Shown here one piece after another: positions 27,646 through 36,787 of a DNA stretch of 64,000 bases; position 1 is the first letter of the stretch, and each line of letters begins with the position of its first letter. Made by a program: the position numbers and the translations under genes. This DNA is from Methylocystis heyeri. Its GTDB lineage: Bacteria > Pseudomonadota > Alphaproteobacteria > Rhizobiales > Beijerinckiaceae. The stretch is from NCBI RefSeq assembly GCF_004802635.2, contig NZ_CP046052.1, forward strand, positions 1,426,001 through 1,490,000, given 5' to 3'. The notes beneath the pieces were generated by a model. It saw only the letters and a list, made by a program, of their open reading frames with translations, did no database searches and was not told the DNA's origin.

Positions 27646-27700
27646 TGTCGGAAAGGCCGATCTCGGCGCCGGTAAAGCGGCTGTCGGGTGATCGGTTTCC

Positions 27701-27791
27701 CGTCATCGCGATCGCGAGCGAAAAACGAAGCGATCCAGGGCCGCGCCAATCCCCTGGATCGCCGCGTCGCTACGCTCCTCGCGATGACGGC
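27701..27791. repeat. Paired palindromic repeat, second copy
   Basis: 27701-27740 begins CGTCATCGCGATCGCGAGCG and ends in GCGATCCAGGG; 27753-27791 is its inverted relative, running from CCTGGATCGCCGCGTCGC to CTCGCGATGACGGC. It matches the arms of the element at 10108-10247. It sits between two convergent genes, close to the tuf terminator. Confidence 0.7.
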
Positions 27792-27810
27792 GCGAGGCCG
27801 ATTTATTTAC

Positions 27811-27841
27811 AAAAAAGGCCGCCTTCGCGAGAAGACGGCCT
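27811..27841 (-). terminator. Intrinsic terminator of tuf
   Basis: On the minus strand AGGCCGTCTTC, a TCGC loop and GAAGGCGGCCT form an 11-bp stem (one G-U pair) followed by T6 (27816-27811), 25 bases after the tuf stop. Confidence 0.85.
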
Positions 27842-27865
27842 CGTTCAATCTGCTTCGTTCTTCGA

Positions 27866-29056
<1,191 letters not shown>

Positions 29057-29113
29057 AGTCGCAGGTCCAATCCCAAAATTGCTCGCCGGGCCCCATGGCC
29101 GCGCGCGGCGAGG

Positions 29114-29141
29114 GTTTATGCGGATTGGTTGGAATGTTCAA
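29114..29141 (-). promoter_or_regulatory. Possible tuf promoter
   Basis: Minus-strand TTGAAC (29141-29136), a 16-base spacer and ATAAAC (29119-29114) give a weak -35/-10 match. The IS target duplication begins 11 bases upstream of the -35 box. Confidence 0.3.
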
Positions 29142-29151
29142 GGGGGGCGGG

Positions 29152-29159
29152 CCAGTCTT
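29152..29159. repeat. Left target-site duplication of the insertion sequence
   Basis: CCAGTCTT occurs here and again at 30362-30369, immediately outside the two ends of the element. Confidence 0.85.
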
Positions 29160-30361
29160 CCAGGGCTATCGCATTTGACCGAGGACGGATCTGGCGAAGG
29201 CGTCGGACCATCCGGAGCGCTTGCGCTTCCGTCGGATGGAGATTTCCGGCCTTGCTCGCTTGAGGACGTTGAGGGCGAGCTTTCGGATGGTCGCGAGATT
29301 TTCGGCGCCGTGATCCTTGCGGTTGCGGGCCCTGTCCTCGTCGAAGGTCACGTCCAGCACCCAGTGGACGCCGTTCTCGATGCTCCAGTGGGCGCGAACC
29401 GCCTTGGCGAAGGCTTCGGCGGACAGCTTTGCGGAAGAAAGATAGTAGCGGCAGGACCGCGTGATCCTGCCGTCGCGCTCGACCTCTGTCTCGATCCGCC
29501 CGATGGTCGAAAGCTGCGGCATCGCCGGGCGATCCTTGTCGCCCTTTGGAAACAGCCAGCCGACATCGTGAACGACCGCGTGGCGACGCGTCTCCACCCG
29601 GCCATGATCGGCGTCCGTCGTCTCGAATGTCCCGGCGATGCAAGCTTCGGGGTCGGCCAGAAACGTCTCCACATCTTTCAGTGTCGCCGGGCGGTTGGCC
29701 TTCAGGGCGAACAGCCAGTCGCCGCCGCGGTCGAGCACCTTCTGCGCCGTCGGAGCGTTGCAGTGGATGGCGTCGGCGGTCACCAGCGCGCCGGTCAGGT
29801 CGAGCAGATCGATGAGCGCCCGGGCCGCAGTGATCTCGTTGCCGCCGTCCTCCACCGCCTTCTGGCCGATGACCAGCTTCGCATCGGCGGCGAAGGCCGT
29901 CACCACATGCAGCGCCGAGGCGCCTTTGGCCTTGTCGAAGGAGCGGCGCAGCGTCTTGCCGTCGATGGCGACGACGCCCGCGCCATCCTCGCCCAGCGCC
30001 TCCAGAAAGCGCCCGAAACAGGCCGCCAGCGCCTCCGGGTCGATCTGCCGGAACAGACGCGAAAACGTGTCGTGGCTCGGCAAGCCGTTCTCGAGGCTCA
30101 GGACTTCACGAAACAGCTCTTCCCGGTCCTCGGCAAAGTCGGCAAATTCGACGCAGCCCTCGCAGCCGCAGATCGACGCCGTCAGCGCGATCATCAGAAT
30201 ATCCAGCAACTCGTGCCGCGTGGCGTTGCCGCTGCGCGGATCGGGAACATCCCGCAAGATCGTGATCAACAGGCTCATCGGCTCCTCGCGAATCGGAACC
30301 AATGACAGAATCCATTCAACAGCCCGGCGCTACCTCATTTCGTCAAATGCGATTCCCCTGG
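29160..30361 (-). mobile_element. ISAs1-family insertion sequence, complete, 1202 bp
   Basis: The ends are imperfect terminal inverted repeats: left CCAGGGCTATCGCATTTGAC and right (reverse complement) CCAGGGGAATCGCATTTGAC, 18 of 20 identical. The 8-bp direct repeat CCAGTCTT flanks both ends, as expected for this family. A single intact transposase gene fills the element. The intact ends, exact duplication and full open frame indicate a recent insertion. It lies between tuf and the dihydroorotase-like gene. Confidence 0.92.
29166..30278 (-). CDS. ISAs1-family transposase
   Basis: The 370-residue DDE transposase starts at ATG 30278 with GAGGAG five bases upstream. The N-terminal DDE_Tnp_1-associated region (LRDVPDPRSGNATRHELLDI, EFADFAEDREE) is followed by the catalytic residues in VVAIDGKTLRRS (first Asp), LVTADAIHCN (second Asp) and HWSIENGVHWVLDVTF (Glu). 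No frameshift or stop is seen, so it should be active. The TTG at 30302 in the same frame is less likely as start. Confidence 0.95.
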   Translation of the reverse strand: MSLLITILRDVPDPRSGNATRHELLDILMIALTASICGCEGCVEFADFAEDREELFREVLSLENGLPSHDTFSRLFRQIDPEALAACFGRFLEALGEDGAGVVAIDGKTLRRSFDKAKGASALHVVTAFAADAKLVIGQKAVEDGGNEITAARALIDLLDLTGALVTADAIHCNAPTAQKVLDRGGDWLFALKANRPATLKDVETFLADPEACIAGTFETTDADHGRVETRRHAVVHDVGWLFPKGDKDRPAMPQLSTIGRIETEVERDGRITRSCRYYLSSAKLSAEAFAKAVRAHWSIENGVHWVLDVTFDEDRARNRKDHGAENLATIRKLALNVLKRARPEISIRRKRKRSGWSDAFARSVLGQMR

Positions 30362-30369
30362 CCAGTCTT
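30362..30369. repeat. Right target-site duplication of the insertion sequence
   Basis: CCAGTCTT, identical to 29152-29159, directly follows the right end of the element. Confidence 0.85.
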
Positions 30370-30415
30370 CGGCTTCCCCCGGGTCGCCCGCGACGCAAAC
30401 AACCCTGCGATAGCG

Positions 30416-31738
30416 TTACGCGGCGACTTCCCAAACAATCTCCCCGCCGACGATGGTCATTTTGACCACCCCCTGCAAAAGCGCGCCGGCGAAAGGCGTG
30501 TTGCGGCAGCGCGAACGAAGCTTCAAAGGATCGACCACGAAGGGCTCGTCGGGGTCGAAGCGAATGACGTCGGCCGGCGCGCCCTTCTGCAGCCGCCCCT
30601 GCTCCAGCTTGAGAATCTTGGCCGGATTGCAGGTCATCGCGGCGAGCAGGCGCGTCAGCGGCACGTCGCCCGAATGCACGAGGCGCAGGCCCGCCGCCAG
30701 CATGGTCTCGAGGCCGATAGCGCCGAATTCCGCGGCGCCGAAAGGCAGGCGCTTGGTTTCGACGTCCTGCGGATCGTGGTCGGAGACGATCACGTCAACC
30801 AGACCTTCCGCCAGCGCATGGACCAGCGCCCGCCGGTCCGGCTCGCTGCGCAGCGGCGGCCGCAGCTTGAGGAAGGTGCGGTAATCGCCGATGTCGTTCT
30901 CGTTGAGCGTGAGGTGATTGATCGAGGTTCCGCAGGTGACGTCGTGGCCGGAGACTTTCGCCTCGCTGATCGCCTCCAGCGACAGGGGCGCTGCTATGAT
31001 GCTGGCGTGATAGCGGCCGCCTGTCAGGGCGGCGAGGCGCAGATCGCGGTCCAGCACGATGGTTTCCGCCTCGGCCGGCACGCCGGCGAGTCCGAGCCGC
31101 AACGAGGTTTCGCCCTCGTTCATCACACCTTCGCCGGCGAGGTCGCGATCCTGGGGGAAATGCACCACCAGCGCGTCGAAATCGCGGGCGTAGCTCAGCG
31201 CGCGGCGCATCACCAGAGCATTGGCGACGGCATGGGCCCCGTCCGAAAAAGCGACTGCGCCGGCCTGCCCCAGAAGGCCGAGCTCCGCGATTTCGCGCCC
31301 CTCGCACCCCTTGGTGAGCGCCGCCATCGGCAGCACGCGCACTTTGCCGGTGTCCCGCGCGCGGCGCAGAACGAAATCCACCACGGCGGGATCGTCGACC
31401 ACCGGAGAGGTCGCCGGCGTCGCCAGAATTGTGGTCACCCCGCCCGCGGCGGCGGCGGCGGTGGCGGTGGCGATGGTTTCCCGATGTTCGGCGCCCGGCT
31501 CGCCCACGAAAGCCTGCATGTCGATCAGGCCGGGGCACACGACGTCCCCGCGGCAGTCGATGATGCGCGCCCGGTTCGGGGCATTATCGACCGTCACCCC
31601 GGGGCCGAGGTCGGCGATGACGCCCGCGCGGATGAGCAGCCCGCCGCGAATGTCGGTCTCCGTCGCCGGATCGATCAGGCGGGCGTTCAGCAGGACCAAG
31701 GGTTGGGCGTCGGTCTTTGGAGCGAAGCGCGAAAGCAT
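30416..31738 (-). CDS. pyrC: Dihydroorotase-like protein lacking the HxH metal motif
   Basis: The 440-residue protein has the amidohydrolase layout of class I dihydroorotase: LVLLNARLIDPATETD, VVCPGLIDM near residue 60, INHLTLNENDIGDY, VIVSDHDPQDVETKRLPF and GLETMLAAGLRLV. Where active enzymes have Asp-Met-His-x-His, this one reads DMQAFVGEPGAEHRET, so both metal-binding histidines are gone. Known counterparts are catalytically inactive PyrC-like chains that assemble with aspartate transcarbamoylase (PyrB). pyrB is not nearby. ATG at 31738 was chosen; the longer frame to 31966 is basic low-complexity sequence. Activity is doubtful. Confidence 0.88.
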   Translation of the reverse strand: MLSRFAPKTDAQPLVLLNARLIDPATETDIRGGLLIRAGVIADLGPGVTVDNAPNRARIIDCRGDVVCPGLIDMQAFVGEPGAEHRETIATATAAAAAGGVTTILATPATSPVVDDPAVVDFVLRRARDTGKVRVLPMAALTKGCEGREIAELGLLGQAGAVAFSDGAHAVANALVMRRALSYARDFDALVVHFPQDRDLAGEGVMNEGETSLRLGLAGVPAEAETIVLDRDLRLAALTGGRYHASIIAAPLSLEAISEAKVSGHDVTCGTSINHLTLNENDIGDYRTFLKLRPPLRSEPDRRALVHALAEGLVDVIVSDHDPQDVETKRLPFGAAEFGAIGLETMLAAGLRLVHSGDVPLTRLLAAMTCNPAKILKLEQGRLQKGAPADVIRFDPDEPFVVDPLKLRSRCRNTPFAGALLQGVVKMTIVGGEIVWEVAA

Positions 31739-32078
31739 GACGATTTGATTAGGCCATTTGCGGCGCCGAGGGAACAGGCTTCGCGCCGCCGGCCGAGGGT
31801 TCGAGGCCGTAATGTAAGTGGAATAAATTCCGCGATTGCAGATGGCGGAGGACGCCGGCCCAACAGGCTCAGACAACCGGAAAACCACCGCTTTTCGGCC
31901 CGGCGCAGGTCGCGTCGCCCCGCAAAATCTCACCGTTGATCCGTCCGGCCGAGGCTCAGGCGGCAAGATGAAGAAAATTCGTCATTTTCCGATCATGTAA
32001 CGGCGCCATGGTCCCGCCCGCTGCAGCAACTCTTGTGTTTCGAGCGGAGCGCTCGCTCCGCATCGGTGGGGGAATCAC
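31739..32078. other. Intergenic region between divergent genes
   Basis: This 340-base region should carry promoters for the dihydroorotase-like gene and the secreted phosphoesterase. The only notable element is the possible PhoB box at 31980-31996. An imperfect inverted repeat of GAGCGGAGCGCTCGCTC occurs near 32041-32057, just before the ribosome binding site GGGGG of the phosphoesterase gene. Confidence 0.4.
31980..31996 (+). promoter_or_regulatory. Possible PhoB-box-like direct repeat
   Basis: CGTCAT and GATCAT are spaced by five bases (11-base period), similar to the TGTCAT direct repeats of PhoB sites. It lies 83 bases upstream of a secreted phosphoesterase, where phosphate control would make sense. 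The match is partial and was judged by eye. Confidence 0.25.
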
Positions 32079-34202
32079 ATGCAAACGAGAGTCGCTCGTC
32101 TGAAAAGACTATGTCGTCAGTTTTCTTCGCTTGCGGGGCTTGCCGCAGTTCTTTGCAACACGGCCGCTCCGACTTTAGCCTTCGCGCAGGCCGAAATCGC
32201 CCATGCGCCGATCGAGGTGAGCCATGGCCGCGACACGGCCACGAGAACGCCGATCAAGCATGTCATCGTGATCATCGGCGAGAACCGCACCTTCGACCAT
32301 GTGTTCGCGACCTACAAGCCGCGGCATCAGGGAGACAAGGTTCTCAACCTGCTGTCTCGCCATATCGTCAACGAAGACGGCACGCCGGGCCCGAATTACG
32401 GCCTCTCGCTTCAGTATGAGGCGCAGGACACCGACGTGTATCGCATGAACCCGTTCAAGGCGCCTTATTCGGTGCTGCCTCCGGCTCTGACCGGCGGACC
32501 GGCGACGCCTGCCGTTTGTCAGGCCGCCGGCGTCACCACCGGAACGTCCTGCGTCAATCCCACGACCCTCGCTCTCGCCAAGAGCGTGGAAAACGGCCTG
32601 CCCGACGATTACTACCAGTATCTCCTGACCGGCGGCACCGGCCAGGCAGGCAAGGTTCCGGATACGCGCGTCAGCTACGCCGGGCACGACGCCACCCACC
32701 TGCCCCCCGGACCCTATCAGCTCACCAACGCCAACTACCCCTATGACGCCTATGCGGCGAGCCCCGTGCATCGCTTCTTCCAGATGTGGCAGCAGCTCGA
32801 CTGCGACGCCGCGGCTGTGGATCGCGCCAACGGCTTCGGCTGCTTGAACGATCTGTTCCCGTGGGTCGAGGTCAGCGTGGGCGCCGGCTCCAACGGCAAG
32901 GGGCAGCCCGGCGGCTTCAACAACACGACCACCGGAGAAGGCTCAACTTCGATGGGCTTCTTCAACATGCTGCAGGGCGACGCGCCCTATTTGAAGGAAC
33001 TCGCCGACAGCTTCACGCTCGCCGACAACTACCATCAGGGCGCCCAGGGCGGCACCGGAGCCAACCATTTCGTGCTCGGCTACGCCGACCTGTTGTGGTT
33101 CAGCGACGGAAAGGGCAGTCCGCTGGTTCCTCCGAACAACCCGGTCGACCCCAAGAATCCCGGCACGCCTCCCAACGGCGTCAGCGCTCTCAGCGAAATC
33201 GAAAACCCCAATCCCCAGCCGGGCACCAACAATTACTACATCGAGGACGGCTACGGCGGCGGTTCGGGCTCGCCTACCGCTGTTGCGCCCCACGCCAATT
33301 ACGGCGGCGGCTCCTATGTCAACTGCGCCGATCCCGCCCAGCCCGGCGTGTCGGCCGTGTTGACCTATCTCAATGCGCTGCCCAATCCGGTGCCGTCGCG
33401 CTGCGACGCCGGCCACTACTATCTGCTGAACAACTACAACCCGGGTTATTTCGGCGACGGCTCCAACGCCTATACCGACACCGACTCGAACAACTATGTG
33501 TACACCATTCCGCCGACCAAGGTCCGCCACGTCGGCGACGCCCTGAACGACAAGAAGATTTCCTGGGCCTATTACGGGGACCAGTGGAATCTCTACGTCA
33601 ACGACAAATATCAGCTGAACCCGGCGGACGCCTATTGCAACATCTGCAACTGGGCGCAGTTCTCCACCTCGATCATGACCGATCCGGCCCAGCGCGCGGC
33701 TCATCTGAAAGACACTACCGATCTTTACGCCGCCCTTCAGAGCGGCAATCTCCCGGCGGTGTCCTATGTGAAGCCGAGCGGCCTCGTCGACGGCCATCCG
33801 GCGTCCTCGAAGCTCAACCTCTATGAGGGCTTCGTGAAGAAGATCGTCGATCTGGCCAAGGCCAATCCCCAGCTTCGCAACGACACCGCAATCTTCGTCA
33901 CTTTCGACGAGGGCGGCGGCTACTGGGACTCCGGATATGTCCAGCCGGTCGACTTCTTCGGCGACGGCACCCGCGTTCCCATGATCGTCGTGTCGAAATA
34001 CAGCCAGGGCGGCCATGTTGCGCACAGCTACACGGACCACGCCTCGATCGTGAAGTTCATCGAAGCCAACTGGGGTCTTGCGCCGCTGACCAACCGCAGC
34101 CGCGACAATCTCCCCAACCCGCTCACGGACGGGAATCCCTATATCCCCGTCAATGCGCCCGCGATCGGCGACATGATGGACATGTTCAACTTCGATCGCT
34201 GA
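32079..34202 (+). CDS. Secreted phosphoesterase (phospholipase C / acid phosphatase family)
   Basis: The 707-residue protein has a signal peptide (LKRLCRQFSSLAGLAAVLCN ending AFAQAE) and belongs to the PF04185 phosphoesterase family: KHVIVIIGENRTFDHVFATY with metal-binding Glu-Asn and catalytic Thr-Phe-Asp, then QGAQGGTGANHFVLGY, FVTFDEGGGYWDS and YTDHASIVKFIEANWGL. Relatives are phosphatidylcholine phospholipase C and the acid phosphatase AcpA. A Gly/Asn-rich middle insertion (about residues 340-420) is probably a surface loop. It would act in the periplasm or outside, releasing phosphate. A strong terminator follows, so it forms a single-gene unit. Confidence 0.9.
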   Translation: MQTRVARLKRLCRQFSSLAGLAAVLCNTAAPTLAFAQAEIAHAPIEVSHGRDTATRTPIKHVIVIIGENRTFDHVFATYKPRHQGDKVLNLLSRHIVNEDGTPGPNYGLSLQYEAQDTDVYRMNPFKAPYSVLPPALTGGPATPAVCQAAGVTTGTSCVNPTTLALAKSVENGLPDDYYQYLLTGGTGQAGKVPDTRVSYAGHDATHLPPGPYQLTNANYPYDAYAASPVHRFFQMWQQLDCDAAAVDRANGFGCLNDLFPWVEVSVGAGSNGKGQPGGFNNTTTGEGSTSMGFFNMLQGDAPYLKELADSFTLADNYHQGAQGGTGANHFVLGYADLLWFSDGKGSPLVPPNNPVDPKNPGTPPNGVSALSEIENPNPQPGTNNYYIEDGYGGGSGSPTAVAPHANYGGGSYVNCADPAQPGVSAVLTYLNALPNPVPSRCDAGHYYLLNNYNPGYFGDGSNAYTDTDSNNYVYTIPPTKVRHVGDALNDKKISWAYYGDQWNLYVNDKYQLNPADAYCNICNWAQFSTSIMTDPAQRAAHLKDTTDLYAALQSGNLPAVSYVKPSGLVDGHPASSKLNLYEGFVKKIVDLAKANPQLRNDTAIFVTFDEGGGYWDSGYVQPVDFFGDGTRVPMIVVSKYSQGGHVAHSYTDHASIVKFIEANWGLAPLTNRSRDNLPNPLTDGNPYIPVNAPAIGDMMDMFNFDR

Positions 34203-34222
34203 TCCTTCCTGGATAGACACGG

Positions 34223-34255
34223 ACGGGCGGATGTTTCATCCGCCCGTTTGCTTTT
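34223..34255 (+). terminator. Intrinsic terminator of the phosphoesterase gene
   Basis: A perfect 11-bp stem (ACGGGCGGATG with CATCCGCCCGT) with a TTT loop is followed by TTGCTTTT, 20 bases after the stop codon. Confidence 0.85.
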
Positions 34256-34475
34256 GAGCCGTGCGCAAATTCCAGCCTCTCCGCCGATGGCGCGCAGGCC
34301 GCGAAACGAACCACGCCAATTTATACGGATTACAGGCGGGCTATTAGGCGCTACCCCGCCTTTGCGCCTTCCCTTCCCCGCTCCCCACAGGGAAACTCCG
34401 GTTCGGGCCTGAACGACTTTTGCAACCGGGACGGGTTTGCAAAAAGTTCGGCCGGGGACAACCGAGGAGGCCGCA

Positions 34476-35282
34476 TTGCAAAGCGATCTGATTTTCGACA
34501 TCGGGCTGCACGAGGGCCAGGACACCGAGTTCTATCTGAAAAAGGGCTTCAGGGTTGTCGCGGTCGAGGCCGACGAAGATCATTGCAAGGCCGTCGCCGA
34601 GAAATTCGCCGACGCCGTCGCGGACGGGAGACTAACCATCGTAAACAAGGCTCTGGCCAAAGAGGCCGGAACGGTGACTTTCTACAAGAGCGCCTTTTCC
34701 GTGTGGAGCACGCTCGATCCCGAATTCGACAAGAGAAACCGCCGCCAGGGCATGGAAACCACTTTGTGCGAAGTGGAGGCGACGACCATGGCCGATCTGC
34801 TGCAGGAATTCGGCGTTCCCTATTATATCAAGCTCGACATAGAGGGTCTCGACGTCGTCGCCCTGCAGGGATTGAGATTCTCCAACGAATTGCCGGCCTA
34901 TATCTCGATGGAATCGGAAAAGGACTCGTTTCGGGCGTTGCGCAGGGAGTTCGAAATCCTCGAGGGTCTCGGATACGACGAATTCAAGATCGTCCCCCAG
35001 CAGCGCGTATGGCGGCAGCAACCGCCCAGACCCGCCCTGGAGGGCGTCTACGTTCCGCACCGCTTTGAAAAGGGTTCGAGCGGAATGTTCGGAGAGGAAG
35101 CGCCCGGCCAATGGATGTCGAGCGAGGAAGCCATCGAAAAATATAAAAGGGTGTTCCTCAGATATGTGCTGGTCGGAGACGATCCTTACGTCCCTAAATG
35201 GGCGGAATTCATTTTCCGATACGGCATGGGAATTCGCAACGGATGGTACGACACCCATGCGAGGATCGGCGCAAAGGCCTGA
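34476..35282 (+). CDS. FkbM-family methyltransferase
   Basis: Translation most likely starts at TTG 34476, which has AGGAGG exactly five bases upstream; the frame continues to 34437 but without a site. The 268-residue protein opens LQSDLIFDIGLHEGQDTEFYL (SAM-binding motif I, DIGxHxGxD), then VVAVEADEDHCKA, FGVPYYIKLDIEGLDVVAL and FEILEGLGYDEFKIV, the FkbM pattern. Such enzymes O-methylate sugars or other small molecules, often in envelope glycan pathways. The C-terminal 80 residues are specific to this subgroup. Substrate unknown. Confidence 0.85.
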   Translation: MQSDLIFDIGLHEGQDTEFYLKKGFRVVAVEADEDHCKAVAEKFADAVADGRLTIVNKALAKEAGTVTFYKSAFSVWSTLDPEFDKRNRRQGMETTLCEVEATTMADLLQEFGVPYYIKLDIEGLDVVALQGLRFSNELPAYISMESEKDSFRALRREFEILEGLGYDEFKIVPQQRVWRQQPPRPALEGVYVPHRFEKGSSGMFGEEAPGQWMSSEEAIEKYKRVFLRYVLVGDDPYVPKWAEFIFRYGMGIRNGWYDTHARIGAKA

Positions 35283-35283
35283 T

Positions 35284-35970
35284 TTAATACAGCCGCGCGG
35301 TAAGCGCGCCCGCCGGCGCGGACGATGTTTTCGACGTCATTTCGGCATGGCCGGCGAAGCGCACGAGCACATCGGAAGCGCCCTCCGGCGGCGCGGCGAG
35401 CCGCGCGCGGAAGGCGACCGTTTCGCCCGGATCGAGGCGGCCCTTCGGCGCGCGCGCGGTCCATGAATATTTGCTGGTCCCATTGTCCGCGCGGACCGTC
35501 AAAGCCACGGGGGGAACCGCATTTGCGTCCCGGCGCAGATTCACGATCTCGCCTTCGATGGCCAGCACCTTGCGCTCCCCTTCCATCATGATGCGGGAGC
35601 GGACGCTGCGAAGCTCGAGCCCTGAAAGATTGACCGGCAAACCGATCGCCCAATATACGGCCGCCGCCGGCGGGGCGACGCTGACGATTTTCTCCCGCAG
35701 GCCTATCAGCGCCATGGCTCCGAGGAGCGTCGCCAACAGGGCTGCGACCACGGGAGCGCGATCGGATTTGCGCGGCGCGGGCTCCTCCCGTCTCGGACCT
35801 CGACGGGAGTCTCGCCACAGCTCGTCATAAGAAGGCCCGCGCGCGAATTCGCTGACCGCCTCCGCCGAAATCGAAACGGAATCGAAAGCCCCGTCATGGG
35901 TTGAATCGTGCGGTTGGGCGCGCATGGCGTTGGTCGCTGGCTCGAGGAAGACGCCGCCATTAAGGCGCAT
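35284..35970 (-). CDS. Membrane-anchored hypothetical protein (DUF3426-like region)
   Basis: The frame from ATG 35970 gives 228 residues: a hydrophilic N-terminus, one membrane helix (APVVAALLATLLGAMALIGL) and a C-terminal beta domain (LELRSVRSRIMMEGERKVLAIEGEIVNL, then VALTVRADNG and GRLDPGETVAFRARLA). This second half resembles proteins with an MJ0042-type zinc finger and DUF3426 that sit beside ftsE in Hyphomicrobiales, but here the N-terminal CxxC zinc fingers are absent. TTG 36027 and ATG 35925 are other possible starts; none has a strong ribosome binding site. Divergent from ftsE. Confidence 0.6.
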   Translation of the reverse strand: MRLNGGVFLEPATNAMRAQPHDSTHDGAFDSVSISAEAVSEFARGPSYDELWRDSRRGPRREEPAPRKSDRAPVVAALLATLLGAMALIGLREKIVSVAPPAAAVYWAIGLPVNLSGLELRSVRSRIMMEGERKVLAIEGEIVNLRRDANAVPPVALTVRADNGTSKYSWTARAPKGRLDPGETVAFRARLAAPPEGASDVLVRFAGHAEMTSKTSSAPAGALTARLY

Positions 35971-36099
35971 CGTGGTTAACGAAGCGTCACCGCCGCGAGG
36001 CCGCGCGTTTCCAACCGCGCTCGACAATGGCTAATCTCGCAACAGATAGCGCGGGGTGATTCCCATTCCGCGGCGAACCGGCGGGACGGCGACTTTTCG

Positions 36100-36780
36100 A
36101 TGCGGGAGAGCGACCAATTGTTGAGCTTCGAGAACGTAGGCCTCAGCTACGGGACCGGACCGGAAACTCTTCGCGACTTGAACTTCGCCATCGAACCGAA
36201 TTCGTTTCAATTCCTCACCGGGCCTTCGGGGGCCGGAAAAACCTCGCTGCTCAAGCTTTTCCTGCTGGCGCTAAAGCCCACCCGGGGAAAAATCATATTG
36301 TTCGGGCGCGATTCCGCGACCCTGAGCAAGGACGAAATCACCCAGATCCGCAGGCGCATCGGCGTGGTTTTCCAGGATTTCCGGCTGCTCGACCACCTCA
36401 CCCTCTATGAAAACGTGGCTTTGCCGCTGCGGGTGCTGGGACAGGAGGAGGCGACCTACCGATCGGAGGTCTTCGAGCTCTTGCGCTGGGTCGGGCTGTT
36501 CGAACGCAAATACAGCTTCCCGACCGTGCTCTCGGGGGGAGAAAAGCAGCGCGCGGCCATCGCCCGGGCTTTGATTGCACGGCCGGAAGTGCTCCTGGCC
36601 GACGAACCCACCGGCAATGTCGATCCCACGCTCGCCCGCCGTCTCTTGCGGCTTTTCGTGGAATTGCATAAATCCGGCACTTCGGTCGTGATCGCCACTC
36701 ACGACCTAAACCTCATGGATCAATTCGACAGCGCGCGCCGCTTCGTTCTTGCGGACGGGCGTCTCCACGTCTTCGAATGA
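36100..36780 (+). CDS. ftsE: Cell division ATP-binding protein FtsE
   Basis: The 226-residue ABC ATPase has Walker [11 protein letters not shown]-loop [23 protein letters not shown] (an FtsE hallmark), signature LSGGEKQR, Walker [13 protein letters not shown] and the H-loop ATHD. With FtsX it forms the membrane complex that activates periplasmic peptidoglycan hydrolases at the division septum. ftsX begins seven bases after its stop, so they are one operon. Confidence 0.96.
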   Translation: MRESDQLLSFENVGLSYGTGPETLRDLNFAIEPNSFQFLTGPSGAGKTSLLKLFLLALKPTRGKIILFGRDSATLSKDEITQIRRRIGVVFQDFRLLDHLTLYENVALPLRVLGQEEATYRSEVFELLRWVGLFERKYSFPTVLSGGEKQRAAIARALIARPEVLLADEPTGNVDPTLARRLLRLFVELHKSGTSVVIATHDLNLMDQFDSARRFVLADGRLHVFE

Positions 36781-36787
36781 GTCGCCA

